Source: Aquila chrysaetos chrysaetos (lineage: Eukaryota; Chordata; Aves; Accipitriformes; Accipitridae). Taken from it: a DNA stretch of 64,000 nucleotides. This document shows, in pieces, positions 12,076 to 23,900 of this stretch. The number at the start of each line of letters is the position of its first letter. Position 1 is the first letter of the stretch. The position numbers and the translations under genes were made by a program. The notes beneath the pieces are model-generated. The model worked only from the letters and a program-made list of their open reading frames with translations. It was not told the DNA's origin and did not search any database. The stretch lies in the NCBI RefSeq assembly GCF_900496995.4, contig NC_044030.1:13761851-13825850 (forward strand). Direction: 5' to 3'.

Positions 12076-15000
12076 AAAGAAGAGCTTTAGAGGGAAGTGC
12101 TAAAAGGCACCTAAGTCCTGGCAATTTTCCCTGAGAGAGTGTAGATACTGGGGAACATATGTTGCAGGAGAGGCTGTCTTATCAAAGATACATCCAAACC
12201 AATAGGTGGTACAGTGATTACAGCAGTGAAGGAATTCACAGCACCTCCACTATATCACTAAACACATGCATATAACACATACACCATCAAGATTCTTATT
12301 CCCTCAAAATAAGGTAAGACTTACACATTCACATAACCCTTAAGACATCAGAAGCAGAGGCTGGTTTAGAGTAATTATAGCAAAAAAAACCCCAAAAAAA
12401 CAGAAAACCACTGAAGAGAGAAAATACACTTTGCGAGATCAGAAGCAGGAAAGACATCAAAATGTGTGGAGAAGTCATTGGAGTAAACTGCCCTGCACTG
12501 TCTGCACTACCTGCACTCAAACTTTGAGTCTTCTATCTTATTCTTTTAACAGCTCAGTTTCAATTTGAGAATCTGAATATATGGCACTTTATTATTCACT
12601 AATATTCTGCTGCTGGAAAACTGACTTAAAAGTATGCCCAGGAGGCCTGCAAGATAAAATTTTTGCAAATAATTTGAAGAACCTTACAGAAATCATAATT
12701 TGTACATTCAAGTTAATTGTATTTAACTGAAGGAAAACAACACTAAAGAATATCCTCCCAAAACATCAATTATTGCTTGGTCTTAGAAGGTGATTAGCAC
12801 CTGAGGTTTCCACCCTACCCCAACCCTCCCCTCACTTTTGTAGTCTTCCAAGTGGGAGACACTTGTATCAGCAACACGCTTTTCACCTGTTCATCCAGAC
12901 CACAGCCTAGATGCCATACCCTGACTCACATCATAATAGAAACAAAAGTATCTGTTATATTGTTGAATGTCTCCATGCCCTGGTTCTAGATCTCTTTCCA
13001 TCTCCTGCTTTCTACCAGAAACACACATCCTGCAACATCCAGAAGATAATGGTGTTGAGATTTTTTCTTCACTATATATTTAGCACTTCTACTACATAGA
13101 TTTATTATATTTATTTTAACATTTTCATTTATCCACTAGAATTTTACAGAATCTTTAACAATACTGAGATTGCTGATTATGTTCACACAAATTTTAGCAC
13201 TTGTAATTTATTCCTAAATTGGCATTAAGCCAAAACAGCCTTAGACCTATTGCCCTTTAGGATGCTTTCATCATTCTGGTTGCTACATAAATAAATTATT
13301 AGGAAATTGCATTGCTACCCTGCTATTGTTTATCCCATTCCAATCACATCTTTTGCCACCCATGCATTCCATGCATTATGGTTTTGATCCAGTCCCAAAT
13401 TTGAGTAAACCCAGATGTATCACACACAATATCTGCTATTAGAGAGGCAGATGCCATCATAATTTGAGGCAGCAATCACTACAGATCCCAAGAGTACTTC
13501 CAAATAATAATACATCTGTCCTCTAAAAAGCATGCTACCCAGCTGACTAACTGAGAAGACTGAATCCCTATCCTAACACAGCAGGGACAGAAGTCCAAGT
13601 TTTCATTAGAAAAATGAGTGAGAACCCAGGATGGCAATCCACACAACCAAGTTTCTAAGCAAGCAGTTTTCTGAGAGAGTCACTATCCTGCAGTCCAGTA
13701 CTCTGGCTCCAGCAAGACTTGCAACTTAGACTATAGATATTTCTTTAGTAACCACTGGTAATACCCAAGGAGTACCAAGGTGCAAATCACTGGAGGGGTA
13801 TCTGCAGGTGCCATGATTACAGCAAATTGGATGGTAGTTAACAGACAGCTTCTTCCCAACCACTTCATGTGCTGAAAACACACATCTCAGCAATGCTATA
13901 AGATCAGACAAAGAATCAGAAATGCTTTCCCCTATTGCTTTTTCTCTATAAGGAATTTCTATGCCCTCCTAGTCTTCTCTTTGTTCCAAAACATCCTCTT
14001 CATTTTCCTTGCTCTTTTTTTCTTTCTTCCTTCTTCGCTCTTCTACTTAGTATTTCTCACAGTCACATCCAGGAACTGCAACAGGCTTTGGTTTAAGTGC
14101 CAGCTAAACAGCAATTTAGAAGGCTGACAGCACGCACAAAAGCAAAGGCTGCTGGCTACATCCCATTTTGTCTCTATTGAGTTTCTAACCCTAGGTTCAA
14201 CTATGGAAAACAATCAGGCAAATATACAAAGATAGTGTAAACCACCTACATTTGCTGCTTTTTATATAACCATGTGCAGACAGGTTCAATTATTAAACTA
14301 TTGCATGTGTGTGGGAGTACATGCAATTAGAGAAGTATTCTTCTTGCGCACTTCCTGTTTTAAGGACAGGACAACATACTACAAGTTATACAGCCTGTAA
14401 GACCAGAGCCTATCACCCAATTCTTCATCTGCTTGCTCTAAAATAAAACGAGATTAGCTCCATTTAGGTCAGAGGCAGACTGATGTGGCACACCTGGGAA
14501 TTTAAGAGAAAATCCACTACTCTGTGATTCATTCTTTGATACACCTGCTTAAGTTGGCATGAAAACTGTGGTATAAGTAATATACAAATTTAGAGAACAT
14601 GATCACTGTAAAGGAATATGATAAATATAGGAGAAAACTTCAAATACTGACTACACCAGTTATAATTACAATGCAATAATCTACTACTGCCAGGAAATCA
14701 GGATTTTCCAAATTCTGCTAAGCATCATCACTCTTCCGTTTCTTTCAGCTCCAACTTCTTTATTTTAAAACAAATATCAACACCGGCACTACATTTTCCA
14801 CCACTTACTAAAAGAAAAAAACCACTAGTCAAACCAACAGGCAAAACTGAAATGATTTGATTATGGAAAAATAAAGAGCTACCTTGCAATGCAAGCATAC
14901 CTTCAGATTCAAATATATCTTGATCACTGGATTAACAGGAGTTAAATTAAGCTCACAGCAGTAAAATGGTCATGCCGCTATATTTCAACACAAAGTAATA

Positions 15001-15196
15001 CATAACTTTCAGAAGTCCTTCCAGACCTCTCTAAAGGCCTAACCAAGACTTACTTCATTATAAACATATTGGTAAGTCTCGAGAATATAGTAAAAATGTA
15101 AGGGTGCTTCTGAAATTGTGTAGGCCCCATGCAAACTGTACTATTCGAAGTCCAATGTAATTTAGTGAAGCAGATTACATCTACAGAGAGTTCACA
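12076..15196. other. Non-coding DNA, no gene recognised
   Basis: About 3.1 kb of AT-rich sequence. Pyrimidine-rich runs occur around 13.93-14.05 kb. No ORF above about 65 codons has recognisable content, and no mobile-element signature was seen. Confidence 0.6.
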
Positions 15197-15735
15197 GAGT
15201 CATAGAATTATCTGGGTTGGAAGGGACCTTAAAGATGATCTAGTTCCAATTCCCCTGCCATAGGCAGGGACATCTTTCACTAGATCAGGCTGCTCAAAGC
15301 CCCATCCAACCTGGCCTTGAACTCTTCCAGGGATGGGGCATCCACAACTTCTCTGGGGAACCTGTTCCAGTGTTTCACCACCCTCACAGTAAAGAACTTC
15401 TTCCTCACATCTAATCTAAATCTACCCTCTGTCAGTTTAAAGCCACTACCCCTCGTCCTATCACCACCATGCCCTTGTAGAAAGTCTCTCTCTGGCTTTC
15501 TTGTAGGCCCTCTTTAGGGCCTGGAAGCTGCTATAAGGTCTCCCTGGAGCCTTCTCTTCTCCAGGCTGAACAACCCCAACTCTCTCAGCCTGTCTTTGTA
15601 GGAGAGGTGCTCCAGCCCCCTGATCATTTTCATGGCCCTCCTCTGGACTTGCTCCAACAGGTCCATGTCCTTCTTATGTTGGGGGCCCCAGAGCTGAACA
15701 CAGTACTCCAGCTGGGGTCTCATGAGAGTTGCACA
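15197..15735 (-). mobile_element. CR1 LINE, 5'-truncated 3' end
   Basis: CR1 is the dominant avian non-LTR retrotransposon. Read on the minus strand, this copy encodes the C-terminal end of the reverse transcriptase ORF ([13 protein letters not shown], then [19 protein letters not shown] and [14 protein letters not shown]), followed by the typical 3' UTR. The plus strand shows the familiar antisense 3' end 'catagaattatctgggttggaaggg' at its left edge. It is heavily 5'-truncated, as most CR1 copies are, and its frame is interrupted after the RDLIA-like segment. It is not capable of autonomous movement. Confidence 0.95.
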
Positions 15736-16777
15736 GATGTAATACGTAGCTGTTCTGGCCTACAGAGATATAACAGGTTCCTTTCACATTCTACAGATTT
15801 CCTTCAAAGCTTGTACATCTGATGTAACCTCCAGTTTTTCAAGAGACATACCTGTGGAGGCAGAATGTAAGCCTTAATTTCTAATACACAAGTACCTATC
15901 CAACACCCCTTAAGCCAAATGACATAATAACCTGCAAAACTCCACAGAGCAGTTGTCATCTATGGTAGGCTGGACACATAAAACTTTTCCTTGTTGACAT
16001 TGGTCTTTGGATATACTGACTCATATTTCATCTGTGTGGCAGAGATACTGTATCCAGACTGTGAAACTGCATACTCCATACCTGAACTGTGCCTTGCACA
16101 AAAGAGATTTCAACATACAGTTGCTAAGGGCTAAGGGGTAACCTTATATGCTTGCTTCTGATCTGTCACATCCCTTTGTCATTAGGACTGTTAGATTAAT
16201 TGCATGGTTTATTCCAGCATCAGGCAGATGTTACAGAACAGCTTCACTGAAAAAACACAGGAAACAATGTCAAGCATTACACTTCTTGTCTGCTTAAGGC
16301 TTCATAATGTTTTGGTTTCTGAGACATTATCAGATTAATACAATTAGTCTAGGGTGCAGATGGTGCACTGCTGTACTACTGTTCACATGAGCATTAAAAG
16401 ATGTGACCTTGCTGGAACAGATTCCAAGAGTGCAGGCAGCAACCCAAACAAATTAATTGGTTCAGCTGCACTTCTTTTTTTGTGTAAAGGTATAATGAAA
16501 TGGACTGAGGAAAGGGGACATCTACAGGGAATACAAGGAATCAACTCAATGTTTCAGGCCTCAGTATGCCTGAAAACTGAAACAACCCCTACTGTTACCT
16601 TACTGCCTGCTTCGAGTTGAAACACTAGCATGCACACAGAAAGATCTCCCGGAATAAATTTTCAGTATAAAGACAAATTCTTATGCTGTACTTGCTCTAA
16701 GTAGAGAATAAGAACTGAGGCATGCCTTGCTTCCCCAAGACAGAGGTAAAAAGGAGCACAGAATAGCACAAAACTAT
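15736..16777. other. Non-coding spacer
   Basis: About 1 kb without recognisable genes or repeats; only short chance open frames. Confidence 0.55.
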
Positions 16778-16782
16778 CCTGT

Positions 16783-17363
16783 TGTCCTGGTTTCAGCTGG
16801 GATAGAGTTAATTGTCTTCCTAGTAGCTGGTACAGTGCTATGTTTTGAGTTCAGTATGAGAAGAATGTTGATAACACACTGATGTTTTCAGTTGCTAAGT
16901 AGTGTTTAGTCTAAAGTCAAGGATTTTTCAGCTTCTCATGCCCAGCCAGCGAGAAAGCTGGAGGGGCACAAGAAGTTGGCACAGGACACAGCCAGGGCAC
17001 CTGACCCAAACTGGCCAAAGGGGTATTCCATACCATGGGATGTCATGTCCAGTATATAAACGAGGGGGGAGTGGGGGTGGGGGATCACCGCTCAGGGACT
17101 AACTGGGTGTCGATCGGCAGGTGGTGAGCAATTGCACTGTGCATCATTTGTATATTCCAATCCTTTTAGTATTACTGTTGTCATTTTATTAGTGTTATCA
17201 TTATCATTATTAGTTTCTTCTTTTCTGTTCTATTAAACTGTTCTTATCTCAACCCACGAGTTTTACTTCTTTTCCTGATTTTCTCCCCCATCCCACTGGG
17301 TGGTGGGGAAGTGAGTGAGCAGCTGTGTGGTGTTTAGTTGTTGGCTGGGGTTAAACCATGACA
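16783..17363 (+). mobile_element. Solo LTR, 581 bp, young family, exact 5-bp target duplication
   Basis: It starts TGTCCTGGTTTCAGCTGGGA and ends AAACCATGACA. A perfect duplication CCTGT flanks it (16778-16782 and 17364-17368), so both ends are certain. A TATATAAA box is at 17053-17060 and an ATTAAA poly(A)-type signal at 17232-17237, giving a clear U3-R-U5 layout. The section before the poly(A) signal holds an imperfect ATT/ATC trinucleotide tract. The 5-bp duplication fits an ERVL/ERV3-type element. It is closely similar to the copy at 47103-47692, differing by scattered substitutions and small indels. No internal retroviral genes are adjacent. Confidence 0.93.
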
Positions 17364-17368
17364 CCTGT

Positions 17369-20355
17369 AAAGACTTAATTTACTCTACAATCAAATTAAC
17401 ACCTCCTTAAAGTAAAGCAGCAACCTTTTTGTGGGTAAACATGTTCCCACTTAAGTTCAAATTTCAAATCCAGTTTCCATGTCAGTTTTTGCAGAATGAG
17501 CATTAGTCCCTCTCTGCTATCATATCCATGCATATTCTCTCATGTTTACAGATCTGAAACAAATACATGCTAGTAGTGCAGTACATTAGTCCTAGAGGAA
17601 AACCACAATGATGACCCTGCGGAAGATAAATAGCAACAGCCCCTTTTAATTATTTTGTTAAAGGAAGAAACCACCTCTGGAAATGCTATACCTGTCAACC
17701 ATGAGATGCAATGGGATGTTAAGGACCTCCTAACTATGAAGCTTTAAGAGCCAATTCTTCATGAGGATTTAATATTTCAGAAAATGCACTTGCAATTGCC
17801 CTCTTCTATAATATTGTACAAAACCAGCCAACTAATGGTAATTCTGTCTCCTTTCTTTGTAAGTGGTAAGAGAGTAGTCTGGAAGGCCAACAAAGATTTG
17901 GCCTTTCAACATGAAAAATCATGGTAAAAATACACTCTTAGTAGATCTGAATTTTTTGTGTGCTTCCCATGAAGTGCTTTTGAAAATAAATCTTGGAATT
18001 TAAGAGTCCTAGACATGTTTGAAAAACAGCTTTCACATCAGGTGAAATATACTGGACCATTGTATATTCCTTCCTTTAGTTTAACTAATAAAACAAGACT
18101 GACCTGTCTGAAGAGAAGCTTAGCTTTGATCATTAAAAACAGTACAGGTTGTGCCAAATTTAATACTAATGGTTGATAGTGTTACTGCAGCAATATAAAC
18201 ACAGTGATCAGGACATAATTAAACCCCACAATTTACAAGTGACAAGGCAATACGAACAACACAATAACGTAATACCTAGCAGCTTAATTTACTGCACTGC
18301 TGAGCACAAGCCCATATTAAGAGCGACTAATGGCCCTGCCTTAGAAATCTAATAATTACAAATAATAACTCAGCAACTCCACCTTTCTGGACCAAATGTC
18401 AGATTATATGGCATAATAAACAATCACACATATTAAATCAAATAAGTGCATGAACAAAGTTCCTAACTAGCAACTCCAGCAACTCTCAGTTACCCAACAG
18501 TAGCTTATTGGGTGGGACACCTGGAGAATGGAGAGTAAGGCAACTATGCCTCTGGACTGGTATTGCCTAAAACAGGCTAAATTCCAAAAGGGCTTAGGAC
18601 TGAACAAATTTTGACTGTATAACTGACAGGGAGAACACAATTCCAGCCAGCGAGACAATTTCATACTGAGCACAGCCTGATCACGTCAGCCACCTGACCT
18701 TGCCAGCACTGATGCTTCATCATTGCATACCCAGGATACAGAAATGTGTTGGCTTTGTGGTTACTGGGCCAGACCAGTCCTCAAAGTGTCACTACACCAC
18801 GCTCCTCAGAGCACAAAAACTGGAGAAGACTTCTGGCCCTTTGGAGCACACTGGTGCAGCAGTACACTCAGGCTAATCAATGCTCCCATCATGCACAACA
18901 CTGGTGGCTCTGGCACAGATAAATACAGTAGTCCAGCAGGAGCAGGTGCAGCTGCCACGACTGTGAACATGGCAAAACTTAAAGCTTTCAGGTAAGCCGT
19001 GTGGGTTATTGTCATAGCAAAGTACATAAACCCAGGGAATTTATTTCTTCTGGGATGAAGTGTAGGGTAGTGGTAAGATACAGAGGGGTTACAATTAGAG
19101 CCTTTGGGAAGGAAATCGTCTGTTCAAATGTAGGTATTTCTGCTGTAGATTTTGACACATTTGGTTCTTGTCTAGACTCCCATTATAGTTAATGAAGAGA
19201 AACACATTTCTACGACACAACTTGTCTCATCCTAGACATGTAAAATACATCACAGATGCATCAAATTTAAAAATGCTCATCTGTCTCCTCTGACAATAAA
19301 GGTAGCTAAGGTAATGAGTCCAGATGTGCAAGTCTTACAGTGTAAGCTGGAAGCTGCAGATCCCATCCTTAACATCCCTTCATGCTCTCATCGCTAGCAC
19401 ATCATTAGATTATGGGCATGCTCCTCTGCCCATTTTTCTTCTGTCTTAACAGAAGCACAGTAATGCTTATATGTAAAACAAGGTTTCATTAATACATCCA
19501 GGGAAAACATTATGTGATTCTCTGATGCAAGACATTTTTAGAAATGAATAATTGTTTTGTAAATATTGTATTGGGTCTTCATGAAAAAGACAGTAGTACT
19601 TCTCTACTGAATTTTAATACAGCAGTGTAGAAGTGCATCCCATGGCAGATGATATTGCAGCAACAGATTATGAGACCTACGATTCTTACACACAGCTGAC
19701 TTAAAACCTACAGGACAATGAAAAATAAAACCCAAACCCTGACACTTTCTGTCTAATCCCATTGGTGACCTTATGGTTTTAATGTAGCCACTGGTGTCCT
19801 CACACATACTGCACTGAAATGTCAAGTTACTCCTTCCAGGCTTACTCCTCTTAAACACAAGGCAACTCCATTGACTCAATACACACAGTTATAAAATATA
19901 ACAAAGAGTTCAGAAAGATAAGCAGGTTAGCCACCACCATGGCAGAGATAAGGCCCTCCTGGCCTTAATTAAAGTAACTTTACTTGCAAAGGTGTGTAAC
20001 ACCTGAAAAATCCATTGAGTGCTAACAGGCTGGTGAGAACTGGGTAACAATTTTTAACAACACTGTTAGAAATCTATTGAACAATTTGGCCCTGCTGAAG
20101 AAGACCAAAACCTAAAATATCTTTCTTGCTCCTCCTTCCTAGATATTCTTGATCTTACCTATCCAAGGCAAATGACTGCTAAATTCAAATGGTCATACGT
20201 GGCCTCCACACATGCCCTAAATACAGTCTCCTTCCAGTCACCTTATTTTATTTTCATTGTATTGAATATGTTGCCATGAAGCACTAGGCGTTACATTAAA
20301 AGGCTGTAACCAGTTGAATTCAGACTCTCAAGGCTAAATCCTTGATCTAATAAAT
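17369..20355. other. Non-coding DNA, no gene recognised
   Basis: About 3 kb of AT-rich sequence. A 90-codon open frame at 18723-18995 happens to run into a donor-like CAG/GTAAGC, but it has no recognisable domain and no partner exon; see the rejected list. Confidence 0.55.
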
Positions 20356-20360
20356 CATAT

Positions 20361-20974
20361 TGTCATGGCTTAACCCCAGCCAGCAACTAAGCACCCTGCA
20401 GCCGCTCCCTTACATCCCTCCCCCCACCCTGTGGGATGGAGGAGAGAATCAGGGAAAAAAAAAAAAATTAAAACTCATGGGTTGAGATAAGAACAGTTTA
20501 ATAGGACAGAAAGGAAGAAAATAATAATGACGATAATGATAATAATGATAATGATTCTAATGATGATAATTATAATAATGATAATAATAGGAATATACAA
20601 AACAAGTGATGGACAATGCAATTGCTCACCAATCACCGACTGACGCCCAATTAGTTCCAAAGCAGCGATCTGTCCCCCCCAGCCAACTCCCCCAGTTTAT
20701 ATACTGGACATGACATGACATGGTATGGAATACCCCTTTGGCCAGTTTGGGTCAGGTGCCCTGGCTGTGTCCCCTCCCAACTTCTTGTGCCCCTCCAGCC
20801 TTCTCGCTGGCTGGGCATCAGAAGCTGAAAAATCCCTGACTTAGTCTAAACACTACTTAGCAACAACTGAAAACATCAGTGTGTTATCAACATATTCTCA
20901 TACTGAACCCAAAACATAACACTATACCAGCTACTAGGAAGAAAATTAACTTTATCCCAGCCAAAACCAGGACA
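20361..20974 (-). mobile_element. Solo LTR (minus strand) of the 16783 family
   Basis: The plus strand begins TGTCATGGCTTAACCCC and ends CCAAAACCAGGACA, the reverse complement of the LTR at 16783. Flanks are CATAT on the left (20356-20360) and TATAT on the right (20975-20979), a 4-of-5 match that suggests a slightly mutated 5-bp target duplication. On the minus strand it has the TATATAAAC box (near 20.70 kb) and ATTAAA (near 20.50 kb). Its trinucleotide tract, about 20520-20590, is expanded relative to the plus-strand copies and produces an isoleucine-rich chance frame. Confidence 0.9.
20520..20590. repeat. Imperfect (ATA/ATG)n trinucleotide tract inside an LTR
   Basis: About 70 bp made almost wholly of AAT, GAT and TAATGA-type triplets lies within the minus-strand LTR. 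The equivalent tract is also present, with different length, in the other three LTR copies of this family, so it was part of the ancestral element and has since varied in length. Confidence 0.85.
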
Positions 20975-20979
20975 TATAT

Positions 20980-23900
20980 GCATTCCTTATTATTCTGTAA
21001 AGCTTTCTATCACAGCATAAACTAACACCTTTTACCTACCTTACTTTCTCTTAGAAACCTCAAGCTATGACCATCTTTTAATCCTAACTAGTTCCTAGAG
21101 GAGAACAGAGTTATAACAGACTTTGGAAAATAGAAGCTGTTTTCGTGATGACTGGCAGAGCTCTCTCTCCAGGCCTTTATTCATATGGTAAGTTCTGGTT
21201 TGCTTCTGTGTTAGTTTACAGTATGATGCAGAAGATAGCACCTGGAAAAGAGGATTTCAGTTAATGAGGTCATCATAACAGACTCTTATCCATCATCCCG
21301 TGTGGATTCTGCTGCCTGTCTCAATGGAAAACAGCCAGCTTTGAGAATTTTGGATACCGGCTCTGCAGCAAACCTGTCTGTTTGAGTGGGAGGGCTGGGT
21401 TACACAGGCTTCTCCCAGCTCATGCTCCAGTTTCAATGGTAAGAGATGGATCATTAATAACTTTATTTGCAATTCTGCCTAAAAAAGTGACCTGGCACTT
21501 CCATTTGGGTGATTGTATTTTATAAAGCAACACACAGCAGGACTTAAGATTGTCTAAAGCAAAAAGCAGAAGCAAAGTTCTGCTTCCTCCCAATCCCTCA
21601 TAAAAGAGAGAGAAAAGCTGCCTAGCTATGCCATCAGGAAGGAATGAAAAATTCCCAAGGATTTAGCAAGCAAAAATTTATTTTTGCTAATTCCTCTGGT
21701 CTCAGGACACTAAAGGAGTTAAATCATGCAGCCCCTGTGCTGTGCACTACAGAGATGAGCCATATTTTTTAGCAGCTCATTCTATTCTTTTCCTCCATGA
21801 CCAGGCACAAGATGCTTCAGCAAAGGGATTTTCAGCCTGAGCATTTTTGTTGCAAGACAAGGTCTCTTAAAGGTAGTGTCAAATCAAGATTTTGTTTAGG
21901 GATTACAGTGGAATGCTGTCAGTATTCTACATGCTTTACAGGACATTTTAGGACTCTTTTGTCCCCTACTTACCCAGTGGAAGAATGCTGCCCCTGCAAC
22001 CAGCCACATTCGGTGACACTGCAGAAATCAGTAAATTACTAGCACAAGGCACTAGAACAAGCTAGAAGGTAAGAAGCCTACATCTGCAAGCATAATGAGC
22101 TGTATAACCCAAGAGGAATTTTCCTTCTCTATAATTCTTTAAAGGCCATTAGTGTAATGAAGTTGTATTTGGTGTCTTTATCAGTACAATAAACTAAAAA
22201 GAAATCAGATTATAAAAGCTACTTTTTATAACAGTGAAAAGACCTGGTTTTCAAATGGCCCCTCTCTCCGCTGTAAGATATAACCACAAAATTCTTATCA
22301 AATCCAGTCCCACTGTCTCTTCTGTAAAGTATTTGTCTCCAGAAGTCCTTTGAGAACAGCAGATGAAAGCAAGAAACATGAGAGCAAGTCATTTGTCCAA
22401 GGTCACATAGCAGGCCAATAACAGACCAAGGAAGAAAACCACAGTTAACCTCATTTGGAGTTGCCATCTGTTCATAAAGCTAGACTCCAAACATGTTCTT
22501 GAAGCAGACTTTGGCACCTCTGTTTAACTCAGCTTGAACCTGCTCAATGAAACAACATACGTCCAATTTTCACTGGATAACGGAGTCCCATAGATCTAAT
22601 AGATTCACACTGGAAAAGAAGCCTGGACTTTAAGATGTCAGAAAAACGGGTAGCACAAACTTGACACTTTCTTATCCCTCAGGAAGTTTTTTCTCTGACC
22701 TGTTAGGAAATTGCACTGCTCTTAAGTCCTGATGTCATTAAACTAGAACAGGCACGGTCATAACTATTAAACTACCAAGTTCAACCTGCAAGCAGACCAG
22801 AAAATAGTAGAAGCGGGATGTGCCAGCTCAAGTTACCGGAAAAAGGTATGGACATGACTCATTAGATTTTCTGGGACAGATGGAGGAGTAGAGGACGAAT
22901 TTACTTCACTTTTGAGTTCACTTGTCTCCTGCATGTACTCTAGTCCTTCACCTAACTGCTTGATAGTCACCTCTTCTTCACTGTCTTGTTTCTTAGCTCT
23001 GGAAACTGTACCACTTTCCAAAGGAATAGCAATATTTTAGACTGAAGATATTTATAAGGTATTGCTTAAGGTCTCTGTCTGAAAATGTTAAGTTCTGGGG
23101 AGGAAAAACAAAAATAGTATCAAGGGGCAAACTTAGTTGATGAGAGAAAATGCAAAACCTCTTGAGGTTCCAAGGCCCAGCATCTTCTCTCCCATTCCTG
23201 TGGCTCTTTCCAACATAGCACATCTGCCCATCAATCTGTGATTAACAGAGGACAGTTACTCATTCACCTTTGGGCACCTAGAGTAAAGGCCTCTGTATGT
23301 TTGAACTTATTCAAGTGATTTCTGAACACCTCCAACTTGTGTGTAGGTTGAGACTCTACCACAGTAAATGGTTTTCTGGAACCAAGTCCTTTGGATCAGG
23401 GGAACAAAATGCATATCCTCCAAGCTAATTATCACTCTCCCACTGAAGGAAGAAATGAGGCCTCCATTTGCTAATAACGCTTCTGGTGCTGACAACCGCA
23501 ACAAAATTAAGGAAAAAATATTTTAATTCAGGAAATTGCTTTGTTCAAGACCCCATTAGAAATATCATGCATTATATTTATAAAGATATTTCTCATAAGG
23601 TTATATATTACTTATAAGGACGTTCCTTACAAGAAATTAAACACCTTAAAAACAGCTTACCATTGATCTCCTCCGCTCAAGACCCAAAGGTCTATGTGAG
23701 AATCCCACCACAACTCTCTTCACAGAGATGCAAAGACTTAATCCTTCAGCCCAAATTCTGTCCAGAAAAAAGAATGTCAGTGCTAAGCAGTCAGTGCTGG
23801 GAGTTCCCCTTCCTTCTTACCCCATGCTGGGAGAGAATAGGTGCATCATATAATTATTAGTTGGTTGGCTGGCAATAGCAGTTGTCAACACCCTTCCTGT

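Noticed and set aside
18723..18995. 90-codon frame followed by a CAG/GTAAGC donor-like site
   Set aside because: No recognisable domain, no clear acceptor and no partner exon. One donor match in several kb is expected by chance.
20475..20660. Isoleucine-rich small ORF on the minus strand
   Set aside because: It is the translation of the ATA/ATG trinucleotide tract inside an LTR, not a gene.
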